From: Clostridium sp. UBA2485 | GTDB taxonomy: Bacteria > Bacillota > Clostridia > Clostridiales > Clostridiaceae | Length of the DNA stretch: 13,458 nucleotides | Reading direction: 5' to 3' | Assembly (NCBI RefSeq): GCF_002341865.1 | Contig: NZ_DDOV01000048.1 | Coordinates: 17,623-31,080 of the forward strand | Shown here: positions 6,077 to 13,306 of the stretch, piece by piece | Position numbering within the stretch: the first letter of the stretch is position 1 | Layout: each line of letters starts with the position of its first letter | The notes under the pieces: generated by a model | Seen by the model: only the letters and a program-made list of their open reading frames with translations | Databases searched by the model: none | What the model was told of the DNA's origin: nothing | Translations under genes and position numbers: made by a program

Positions 6077-7447
6077 TTGAATAATATATTGTTTAAAAAT
6101 ATATCTACACTTATAACTATGGATGATAAAGAAAGTATATTAAATGATGTAGATTTATTAGTAGTATCCAATAAAATTGAAAAAATAGCTAAAGATATTA
6201 ATGTTAGAGAAGGTGTTGAGGTTGTAGATTGTAGTGGATTAGTCTTAATGCCTGGATTTATTAATACTCATCATCATCTTTATCAGACTCTTTTTAGAGG
6301 AATTAAAGAAGTACAAGATTTACCACTTTTTCCTTGGCTCATAGGCCTTTATGAATATTGGAAATATATTGATAGTAGTGCAGTTTATTATGGAGCACTT
6401 GTAGGATTTAGTGAATTATTAAAGACCGGGTGTACTTTAACTATGGATCATCATTATTTATTTCCGAAAAATAATAGTGAAGGATTGATTGATGAACAAA
6501 TAAAAGCAGCAAAAGAAGTTGGTATAAGATTTCATGCTACAAGAGGCTCTATGTGTTTAGGAAGAAGTAATGGAGGATTGCCACCAGACTCAGTTGTTCA
6601 AAAGGAAGACGAGATACTAGCTGATTCAGAGAGATTAATAGATAAATATCATGATAAGGAAGATTATGCAATGACTAGAATTGCATTAGCACCGTGTTCG
6701 CCATTTTCTGTAAGTAAAGATTTAATGATTAGTACTAAAGATTTAGCTAGAAAAAAAGGTGTTATGATGCACACTCATTTAGCCGAGACATTAGATGAAG
6801 AAAGATTCTGCATTGAGAAATATGGAAGAAGACCTGTAGAACTTATGGAGGAATTAGAATGGGTTGGTAAAGATGTTTGGTATGCACATGGAATATTTTT
6901 AAATGATAGAGAAATTAAAGCTATACAAGGAGCGGGAATAGCTCATTGTCCAAGCTCTAATATGAAACTTGGCAGTGGAATATGTAGAACTTCGGAATTA
7001 TATAAAGTAAATGTTCCAGTTGGAATTGCAGTAGATGGTAGTGCATCTAATGACGGTTCTAATATGTGGGAAGAAGTAAGAAGGGCGTATCTTTTAAATC
7101 ATTTAAAGTATGGAGATAAAGGATTGTCAGCTTATGAATTACTAAAAATGGCTACAAGAGGAGGAGCAGAGGTATTAGGGAGATATGATACTGGGTATAT
7201 TGAAGTAGGAAAGGCAGCAGATATTATCGCTATAGATTTAAATGATGTGGCTTATGCAGGATGCCATGACCCTATAGTAGCTATAGTTTGTTGCGGTAAT
7301 AGTAGCCTAGTTAAATATACTATGGTAAATGGAAGGATAGTGGTTAAAGATGGTATTCTTTTAACTATGAATACAGAAGATATAAGAATAAATGCGAATA
7401 AAGTAGCAAAAAAGATTATAGGAAAAAATAAAATAGCCAATAGTTAA
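6077..7447 (+). CDS. amidohydrolase, probable 8-oxoguanine deaminase
   Basis: A 456-residue metal-dependent deaminase of the amidohydrolase superfamily. The TTG start is set by AGGAGG (6066-6071); the ATG at 6072 is followed at once by a stop. Metal and active-site motifs run in order: THHHLYQTL (residues 64-72, the HxH pair His65/His67), DHHYLFP (124-130), HTHLAET (232-238), AHGIFL (270-275), CPSSNMKLGSG (291-301) and VDGSASNDGSN (319-329, Asp320). HHHLYQTL with FPWL, the DHHYLFP segment and VDGSASND are typical of the 8-oxoguanine deaminase branch (guanine/SAH/hydroxyatrazine deaminase relatives), so conversion of 8-oxoguanine to urate is most likely. Other aminopurines or triazines are possible. 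It is cytoplasmic and apparently monocistronic. No purine riboswitch was seen in the 5816-6076 upstream stretch. Confidence 0.85.
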   Translation: MNNILFKNISTLITMDDKESILNDVDLLVVSNKIEKIAKDINVREGVEVVDCSGLVLMPGFINTHHHLYQTLFRGIKEVQDLPLFPWLIGLYEYWKYIDSSAVYYGALVGFSELLKTGCTLTMDHHYLFPKNNSEGLIDEQIKAAKEVGIRFHATRGSMCLGRSNGGLPPDSVVQKEDEILADSERLIDKYHDKEDYAMTRIALAPCSPFSVSKDLMISTKDLARKKGVMMHTHLAETLDEERFCIEKYGRRPVELMEELEWVGKDVWYAHGIFLNDREIKAIQGAGIAHCPSSNMKLGSGICRTSELYKVNVPVGIAVDGSASNDGSNMWEEVRRAYLLNHLKYGDKGLSAYELLKMATRGGAEVLGRYDTGYIEVGKAADIIAIDLNDVAYAGCHDPIVAIVCCGNSSLVKYTMVNGRIVVKDGILLTMNTEDIRINANKVAKKIIGKNKIANS

Positions 7448-7563
7448 GATTCTATAATAATTAATATTTATTTAAATTAAATATGATTCTTAATCTAATA
7501 GGAAAAAGATTTATTAGTAGTTTTGTAGACCAATAGTTTTATATTTAGTTTATTTATTTTGAG

Positions 7564-7588
7564 AACAGCTCTTTGTAGCTGTTTTTTT
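7564..7588 (+). terminator. intrinsic terminator after the amidohydrolase
   Basis: AACAGCT (7564-7570) pairs with AGCTGTT (7577-7583) around a 6-base loop, followed by five more T (7584-7588). It lies about 115 bp after the stop codon at 7445-7447 and before the leader of the first amidase. Confidence 0.75.
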
Positions 7589-7680
7589 ACTATTATAAAA
7601 AGTAAAATATAGATTTAAAATTCTACTAATATTTTCATTAAGGAAGTAATAAAAGATAATAAAAATGCAATTGTAAGAAA

Positions 7681-7790
7681 TTAAAGGCATTTACATAAAA
7701 TAGGGAGAAGTTTTCAAATTTACTTTTAGAAGGATTTTATACTCCAATGAAGAATAATAAACTTATGATTATGGCAGAGGAGGAATTTCA
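7681..7790 (+). promoter_or_regulatory. 5' leader of amidase copy 1, shared with copy 2
   Basis: This leader is recognisably homologous to 10745-10854: both contain the block TTTAGAAGGATTTTAT, an ATG 12 nt after AGAAGGA, and a G/A-rich ribosome site (GAGGAGG 7777-7783; AAGGAGGG 10841-10848) just before a TTG start. Upstream, copy 2 has a GAAAG-GAAA-CTTTC mini-hairpin that is not preserved here. I found no convincing -35/-10 pair in either copy. The remainder of the gene-free stretch 7448-7680 holds the terminator only. Confidence 0.6.
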
Positions 7791-7812
7791 TTGGGCAATT
7801 ATAAGAGTTTAA
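7747..7812 (+). CDS. short upstream ORF overlapping the start of amidase copy 1
   Basis: ATG at 7747 opens a 21-codon ORF ending with TAA at 7810-7812, overlapping the amidase start (TTG 7791) in another frame, so that the TTG lies across its CAT-TGG codons. A possible ribosome site AGAAGGA (7728-7734) is 12 nt upstream, longer than ideal. The second amidase has an ORF of identical length and offset. The peptides share KLM and FHW and about half of all residues, without gaps. It may be a leader peptide controlling amidase translation, or an incidental by-product of conserved DNA; most base changes between the copies alter its amino acids. Confidence 0.35.
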   Translation: MKNNKLMIMAEEEFHWAIIRV

Positions 7813-10154
7813 AAAGTACATATGCTAAGTTTTTTTCATTAGTTTTACTTTTTACATTCATTTTTTTAACATTATTTTCAAATGTTACATTTTCTCTAGA
7901 AAATAACTCATCAAACTTTAATAATAAGTTAAAAAAGTATGAGAAATATTTAGAGATAAATAAGGAACCAATAAGTTTATCTAAAGGTAAAACTAGTTAT
8001 TTATATAAATTTGTAGTTTCTACCAAAGAAGAAGCGAAAAATTTGGTTTGGATATCTTCTAATGAAGATATCGTTTCTGTTAATAATGAAGGTAAAATAA
8101 CTACTTTAGGATATGGAAAAGCAAAAGTATATGCTATAGATAGCAGCACGAAATTTGTCTTTGAAGTATATGTAAAAGATTTAGGAGATGAAACTGCATT
8201 TATAAAAAGTGGTAAAAACGAAGAAAATGAAAACAGAGATATAGAAGTTAAAGATGATGAGCTTCAGCTAAATAATGAAGAGAAAGAAAAAGTTAAAGGA
8301 GAATTCAGTGAGTTTGAAGAAAAGATAAAAAACTTAGATTTCAATGTACCACAGAATTACATATTAAATAGCGAAGCTTTTAAAGGTAAAGAGTATAAGG
8401 TATTTATAGATCCTGGACACGGAGGATCAGAAACAGGTGCTATTGGATTAAATAGGCTGATGGAAAAAGACGTAACTTTAGATGTGAGCTTAAAGGTAAA
8501 AAATAAACTAGAAGCTCAAGGTATCAAAGTTCAGATAAGTAGAACTACAGATGTATTTATTGATCTTTCTCCAAGAGCGCAAATGGCAAATATTTTTGGA
8601 GCAGATGCTTTTGTGTCTATTCACTGTAACTCTTTTAGCGATAGAAGTACAAGTGGAACAGAAACCTATGTTTATACTGGCACTGGAGAAAGAATAAATG
8701 AAAGTAAAAAGTTAGCTACGCCAATACAAAATAATCTAATTGATAATCTTGGTTCTAAAAATAGAAAGGTTAAAAGTGCGGATTTTGCAGTTGTGAGAGA
8801 AACTTATATGCCAGCAGTTTTAGCTGAATTGGAGTTTATAAGTAATCCAACTATAGAAGAAAAAATGAGGACAGATAAATTTAAAGAAGATTGTGCTAAT
8901 GCTATTGTAACAGGAGTTTTATCTTATTTAAAAAACTCTTCTGGAACAGCAATACCTCCTACTGGAGAAGTAACGCCTCCTACTGGAGAAGTGATACCTC
9001 CAACTGTAGGAGAAGCTGTAACTGGTGTTACTCTTAGTAAGGATACTGTATACTTAAAGAAAGAAGATATAGTAGCAATTCAAGCACAAATAGCTCCTCA
9101 AAACGTAAGAAATAAACAAGTAACATGGACTTCAAGTCATCCTTATGTTGCAGTAGTAGATGCCTATGGTAATATAATAGGGAAAAGTGCAGGAACTACT
9201 ACCATTACAGCAACAACAAAGGATGGAGGATTTAAAGCTTCAGCAACAGTAAATGTTAAAGGTAATGTAGTAGGAGAAAGAATTTTTGGAAGTAATGGAT
9301 ATTTAAGATCTTATGAGGCTTCAAAAAAAGGATGGCAAAATTCTGATTATGCAGTAATAGCTAGTGGAGTAGATTATCCAGATGCATTATGTGCTGGACC
9401 ACTAGCAAAAAAATATAATGCACCTATTTTATTAAGTGAACAAAAAAGTTTAACTGAAGGTCTTAAAAATGAATTACAAAGATTAAAAGTCAAACAAGTA
9501 TTTATTGTTGGAGGAGAAGGTGCTCTTAGCAAAGACACAGAAAATCAAATAAAAGCTTTAGGAATTAATATAAAAAGAATTGGCGGAGCTAATAGATATG
9601 AAACTTCAGTATTAATTGCAAAAGAAGTTGGAAATAGTGGTAAGATGGTTTTTGCTACAGGCTTAGATTATCCAGACGCATTGTCTATTGCACCAATAGC
9701 GGCAAATTTATCAATGCCTATAGTATTAGTTGGTAAAAATAATATTGATAGAGTTGTAAAAGAGTATGTAGACAGTCAAAACATCCAGCAAAGCTATGTA
9801 GTTGGAGCAGATGGTGTTATTAGTGAGCAAGTAGCATCAAATCTTCCAGCAGTGAAGAGATTAGGTGGAAATAATAGATATGACACTAACAAAGCTATCA
9901 TTAATGAGTTTAAATCAACTATAAATTTTTCAAACGTATATGTTGTAACTGGAATGGATTATCCTGATGCACTATCAGGTTCAGCATTAGCAGCTAAGGG
10001 TGGACATCCTATAATTTTAACTCATCCAAAAGAGGCTACTGCGAGAGGAATAATAGAAAGTAATCTATGGTCAATAAATAAAGCTTATGTATTTGGATCT
10101 AGTGCTTTAGTTCCAAACGATATATTAGATATTAGTTATATAACTGTAAAGTGA
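7791..10154 (+). CDS. secreted N-acetylmuramoyl-L-alanine amidase with CWB2 anchors, copy 1
   Basis: A 787-residue wall hydrolase that cuts the amide bond between MurNAc and the stem peptide. The TTG start has GAGGAGG 7 nt upstream; no in-frame ATG competes. Domains: signal peptide (1-35, hydrophobic 14-34); an Ig/Big_2-like region (about 58-130); an acidic, lysine-rich linker (132-180); zinc Amidase_3 (202-381) with His210 in DPGHGG, Glu225, His278 in SIHCNS and catalytic Glu346 in AELEFISN; a linker of repeated PPTGEV units (389-408); Big_2 (411-489); and three CWB2 repeats (about 497-594, 597-688, 690-787) with the marks SGVDYPDAL, TGLDYPDAL and TGMDYPDAL and GGANRYET/GGNNRYDT. CWB2 triplets hold clostridial surface proteins to an anionic wall polymer without covalent linkage. 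It is therefore likely a resident wall-remodelling or cell-separation enzyme. Cys279 beside the zinc His is unusual; copy 2 has Asn. Confidence 0.93.
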   Translation: MGNYKSLKSTYAKFFSLVLLFTFIFLTLFSNVTFSLENNSSNFNNKLKKYEKYLEINKEPISLSKGKTSYLYKFVVSTKEEAKNLVWISSNEDIVSVNNEGKITTLGYGKAKVYAIDSSTKFVFEVYVKDLGDETAFIKSGKNEENENRDIEVKDDELQLNNEEKEKVKGEFSEFEEKIKNLDFNVPQNYILNSEAFKGKEYKVFIDPGHGGSETGAIGLNRLMEKDVTLDVSLKVKNKLEAQGIKVQISRTTDVFIDLSPRAQMANIFGADAFVSIHCNSFSDRSTSGTETYVYTGTGERINESKKLATPIQNNLIDNLGSKNRKVKSADFAVVRETYMPAVLAELEFISNPTIEEKMRTDKFKEDCANAIVTGVLSYLKNSSGTAIPPTGEVTPPTGEVIPPTVGEAVTGVTLSKDTVYLKKEDIVAIQAQIAPQNVRNKQVTWTSSHPYVAVVDAYGNIIGKSAGTTTITATTKDGGFKASATVNVKGNVVGERIFGSNGYLRSYEASKKGWQNSDYAVIASGVDYPDALCAGPLAKKYNAPILLSEQKSLTEGLKNELQRLKVKQVFIVGGEGALSKDTENQIKALGINIKRIGGANRYETSVLIAKEVGNSGKMVFATGLDYPDALSIAPIAANLSMPIVLVGKNNIDRVVKEYVDSQNIQQSYVVGADGVISEQVASNLPAVKRLGGNNRYDTNKAIINEFKSTINFSNVYVVTGMDYPDALSGSALAAKGGHPIILTHPKEATARGIIESNLWSINKAYVFGSSALVPNDILDISYITVK
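8955..9013 (+). repeat. 21-bp in-frame tandem repeat in the amidase linker
   Basis: Two 21-bp units (8955-8975 and 8976-8996, CCTCCTACTGGAGAAGT plus 4 variable bases) and a partial third (from 8997) encode seven-residue PPTGEV-x repeats between Amidase_3 and Big_2. Copy 2 of the gene has a single PPTGGE here, which accounts for the 14-residue length difference between the two proteins. Slippage or unequal recombination is the likely cause. Confidence 0.85.
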
Positions 10155-10810
10155 TATAACTGAGAAAAAGTAATCTGATTTAGCAATCTAATATTTAGCT
10201 AAAGATGATGTTTCCTAACAATAGATATAGACATGTATTCTAAAATTTTATATAAAAAAATAAAGTAGGCAATAACTATTCTACTTTTATATTAATAGAA
10301 AAGGTAAGCAATAAATATCTACTAAGATTTAAGTTAAATAAAAATAATACGAAAAATATAACAAAAACTGCAACTTTTAGGTTGCAGTTTTTGTCTGTTT
10401 GGTGTACTATTTATATGATTTCACATATAACAATTTACATATATCACCATAAATGGATGGAATATATACACTAAATATTCCTAAGATAATATCTTTGTAT
10501 TCTAATTATTTAACCTTCTAAAACACATAATTAGTTTATATTTCTAAAATGTACAAATCAAATAACATTATGATAAAAAATTAAAAATTGATTTATATTT
10601 ATTAAAATTATCTATAGGCTTTTAAGGCTGCATTTTAACTTGTTTATAAGTTCTGTATTTTCATAAAAGTTTTACTCAACAGTATTGAAAAATAAAATTT
10701 TGTCAGTAATTCGCTTAAAATAAGTTAAGATTTAATGCTAAAATCCTATATAAAAGCGAAAGGAAACTTTCTAAACTTTTTAAATATATTTAGAAGGATT
10801 TTATAATTTT
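10155..10810 (+). other. intergenic region between the two amidases
   Basis: No gene is seen in this 650-bp AT-rich stretch. Just after copy 1, 10170-10200 aligns with the terminator of copy 2 but no longer forms a stem with a T run. A weak hairpin AAAGTAG/CTACTTT (10262-10268 with 10281-10287) precedes TATATT. A good terminator follows at 10361-10394. The section 10395-10740 shows nothing definite, and from about 10745 the leader of copy 2 begins. Confidence 0.6.
10361..10394 (+). terminator. intrinsic terminator downstream of amidase copy 1
   Basis: ACAAAAACTGCAAC (10361-10374) pairs perfectly with GTTGCAGTTTTTGT (10381-10394) around a 6-base loop; the T run lies within the arm and TCTGTTT follows. 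The A run on the other side makes it potentially bidirectional. It is 207 bp beyond the copy 1 stop codon. Confidence 0.75.
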
Positions 10811-10876
10811 ATGGAGAATAAAAAACTTATGCTGAGGGGCAAGGAGGGATTTCATTGGACAATTATAAAAATTTAA
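10811..10876 (+). CDS. short upstream ORF overlapping the start of amidase copy 2
   Basis: ATG at 10811 opens a 21-codon ORF that ends with TAA at 10874-10876, overlapping the amidase TTG at 10855 in another frame. AGAAGGA (10792-10798) lies 12 nt upstream, exactly as in copy 1. Its length, offset and frame relation are identical to those at 7747-7812, and 11 of 21 residues match. Whether it is translated is unknown. Confidence 0.35.
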   Translation: MENKKLMLRGKEGFHWTIIKI

Positions 10877-13176
10877 AAAGTAAATATACTAAGTTTTTTT
10901 CATTAGTTTTACTTTTTACATTTATTTTTTCAACACTTTTTTCAAATGTTACATTTTCCTTAGAAAATAATTCGTCAAATTTTAATAATGAGTTAAAAAA
11001 ATATGAAAAATATTTAGAAATAAATAAGGAGCCAATAAGTTTATCCAAAGGTGATAATACTTATTTATATAAATATGTGGTTTCTACAAAAGAAGATGCA
11101 AAGAAATTAGTTTGGTTGTCTTCTAATGAAGATATAGTTTCAGTTGATAGTTTAGGAAAGATTAGTGCTTTAGAATACGGAAAAGCTAAAATATATGCTA
11201 TAGATGATAGTACAAAATATGTATTTGAAATATATGTAGAAGAAGTAGGAAATGAATCTGTATCTGTAAAAAGTTATAGTGGTGATGAAGAAGAAAGTGA
11301 GAATATTAAAAATAAAGATAGTGGACTTGAATTAAATGATGAACCATTAGAAAAAGTTAAAGGTGGATTTAGTGAATTTGAAGAAAAGATAAAGAGCTTA
11401 GACCTTAATGCACCACAGAGCTACATAGTAAACAATGCAAATTTCAAAAATAAAGAATATAAAGTATTTATAGATCCAGGACATGGTGGATCAGATCCAG
11501 GTGCCATTGGATTAAATAAGTTAACAGAAAAAGAAGTTACTTTAGCTGTAGGAATGAAAGTTAAAAGTAAATTAGAAGCTCAAGGGATCAAAGTTCAAAT
11601 AAGTAGAACCACAGATGTATTTGTTGATCTTTCTCCAAGAGCACAAATGGCAAATATTTTTGGAGCAGATGCTTTCGTGTCTATTCATAATAATTCATTT
11701 GGTGATAGAAGCGTAAGTGGAACAGAAACTTATGTTTATACTGGTACTGGAGAAAGAATAAATGAAAGCAAAAAGTTAGCTGGATTAGTACAAAATAATC
11801 TTCTCAATAATCTTGGTTCTAAAAATAGACAAGTTAAAAGTGCAGATTTTGCAGTTATTAGACAAACCTATATGCCAGCAATTTTAGCTGAATTGGAGTT
11901 TATAAGTAATCCAACTGTAGAAGAAAAAATGAGAACAGATAAATTTAGAGAAGATTGCGCTAATGCCATTGTAGCAGGAGTTTTATCTTATTTAAAAGAT
12001 TCTTCTGGAACGGTAACACCTCCAACTGGAGGAGAGGCTGTAACTGGTGTTACTCTTAATAAGGATACTGTATACTTAAAGAAAGATGATACAGTGGCAA
12101 TTCAAGCACAAGTAGCTCCTCAAAATGCAGGAAATAAACAAGTAACATGGACTTCAAGTCATCCTTATGTTGCAGTAGTAGATGCCTATGGTAATATAAT
12201 AGGAAAAAGTGCAGGAACTACTACTATTACGGCAACAACGAAAGATGGAGGATTTAAGGCTTCAGCAACAGTACATGTTAAAGGTAATGTAGTAGGAGAA
12301 AGAATTTTTGGAAGTAATAGATATTTAACATCTTATGAGGCTTCAAAAAAAGGATGGCAAAATTCTGATTATGCAGTAATAGCTAGTGGAGTAGATTATC
12401 CAGATGCATTATGTGCTGGACCACTGGCAAAAAAATATAATGCACCTATTTTATTAAGTGAACAAAAAATTTTAACTGAAGGTCTTAAAAATGAATTACA
12501 AAGATTAAAAGTTAAACAAGTATTTATTGTTGGAGGAGAAGGTGCTCTTAGCAAAAATACAGAAAATCAAATAAAAGCTTTAGGAATTAATATAAAGAGA
12601 ATTGGCGGAGCTAATAGATATGAAACTTCAGTATTAATTGCAAAACAAGTTGGAAATAGTGGTAAGATGGTTTTTGCTACAGGTTTAGATTATCCAGATG
12701 CATTGTCTATTGCACCAATAGCAGCAAATTTATCAATGCCTATAGTATTAGTTGGTAAAAATAATATTGATAAAGTTGTAAAAGAATATGTGGATAGTCA
12801 AAATATTCAGCAAAGCTATGTAGTTGGAGCAGAAGGTGTTATTAGTAAACAAGTAGCATCAAACCTTCCGGTGGTGAAGAGATTAGGTGGAAATAATAGA
12901 TATGACACTAATAAAGCTATCATTAATGAGTTTAAATCAACTATAAGCTTTTCAAACGTATATGTTGCAACTGGAATGGATTATCCTGATGCACTATCAG
13001 GTTCAGCGTTAGCAGCTAAGGGTGGACATCCTATAATCTTAACTCATCCAAGAGAGGCTACTGCAAGAGGAATAATAGAAAGTAACCTATGGTCAATAAA
13101 TAAAGCTTATGTATTTGGGTCTAGTGCTTTAATTCCAAATGATATATTAGATATTAGTTATATAACTGTAAAGTAG
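10855..13176 (+). CDS. secreted N-acetylmuramoyl-L-alanine amidase with CWB2 anchors, copy 2
   Basis: A 773-residue paralogue of the gene ending at 10154, with the same order of parts: signal peptide (1-35), Ig/Big_2-like region (58-130), acidic linker, Amidase_3 (202-381), a short PPTGG linker (389-393), Big_2 and three CWB2 repeats to the C-terminus. The zinc and catalytic residues are all present: His210, Glu225, His278 (SIHNNS, the more usual form) and Glu346. The TTG start follows AAGGAGGG with 6-nt spacing. It is 14 residues shorter than copy 1, all in the proline-rich linker. It would be exported and held on the wall by CWB2, cutting peptidoglycan side chains. A clean terminator follows at 13190-13220, and a CRISPR array starts 130 bp after the stop codon. 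Confidence 0.93.
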   Translation: MDNYKNLKSKYTKFFSLVLLFTFIFSTLFSNVTFSLENNSSNFNNELKKYEKYLEINKEPISLSKGDNTYLYKYVVSTKEDAKKLVWLSSNEDIVSVDSLGKISALEYGKAKIYAIDDSTKYVFEIYVEEVGNESVSVKSYSGDEEESENIKNKDSGLELNDEPLEKVKGGFSEFEEKIKSLDLNAPQSYIVNNANFKNKEYKVFIDPGHGGSDPGAIGLNKLTEKEVTLAVGMKVKSKLEAQGIKVQISRTTDVFVDLSPRAQMANIFGADAFVSIHNNSFGDRSVSGTETYVYTGTGERINESKKLAGLVQNNLLNNLGSKNRQVKSADFAVIRQTYMPAILAELEFISNPTVEEKMRTDKFREDCANAIVAGVLSYLKDSSGTVTPPTGGEAVTGVTLNKDTVYLKKDDTVAIQAQVAPQNAGNKQVTWTSSHPYVAVVDAYGNIIGKSAGTTTITATTKDGGFKASATVHVKGNVVGERIFGSNRYLTSYEASKKGWQNSDYAVIASGVDYPDALCAGPLAKKYNAPILLSEQKILTEGLKNELQRLKVKQVFIVGGEGALSKNTENQIKALGINIKRIGGANRYETSVLIAKQVGNSGKMVFATGLDYPDALSIAPIAANLSMPIVLVGKNNIDKVVKEYVDSQNIQQSYVVGAEGVISKQVASNLPVVKRLGGNNRYDTNKAIINEFKSTISFSNVYVATGMDYPDALSGSALAAKGGHPIILTHPREATARGIIESNLWSINKAYVFGSSALIPNDILDISYITVK

Positions 13177-13189
13177 TATAACAACAAAA

Positions 13190-13220
13190 AAGCAGATTGA
13201 TTTATCAATTTGCTTTTTTT
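13190..13220 (+). terminator. intrinsic terminator of amidase copy 2
   Basis: AAGCAGATTGA (13190-13200) pairs with TCAATTTGCTT (13205-13215) over 11 bp with one G-U pair around a TTTA loop, followed by T to 13220. It insulates the CRISPR leader from amidase transcription. Confidence 0.9.
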
Positions 13221-13306
13221 GTTTAAATTTAACAGGTGTACTAACAATTAATAGGGGAAAAATAATAAAAAAAGCTAGAGGTGATAATATGAAGAAAAAA
13301 TTTACA
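13221..13306 (+). promoter_or_regulatory. CRISPR leader
   Basis: This AT-rich stretch between the amidase terminator and the first repeat is on the side expected for a leader, given repeats ending in ATTTAAAT. A loose promoter match is CTAACA, 16 bp, TAATAA in 13235-13270. It also holds AGAGGTGAT followed by ATG at 13289, a nine-codon ORF (MKKKFTIEP) that stops inside repeat 1 at 13316-13318. Confidence 0.6.

Larger units (their letters stand above)
7681..13176 (+). repeat. tandem duplication of leader plus amidase gene
   Basis: Two units, about 7681-10154 and 10745-13176, share leader, upstream ORF, TTG start and the whole gene in direct orientation, offset by 3064 bp. By eye the proteins are about 95% identical over the CWB2 region, about 86% over Amidase_3 and clearly lower in the N-terminal linker (residues 130-170). 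Homology fades soon after the stop codons. The uneven pattern suggests recombination between copies has kept the 3' parts alike. Confidence 0.9.

Noticed and set aside
7252..7440. Minus-strand open frame inside the amidohydrolase gene
   Set aside because: Antisense to the conserved C-terminal part of the deaminase, with no ribosome site.
10745..10854. Cyclic-di-GMP or other riboswitch in the amidase leaders
   Set aside because: The GAAAG-GAAA-CTTTC hairpin in copy 2 is reminiscent, but the conserved core of GEMM or type II c-di-GMP riboswitches is absent and copy 1 does not keep the hairpin.
10863..11048. Minus-strand open frame at the 5' end of amidase copy 2
   Set aside because: Antisense shadow of the signal peptide region.
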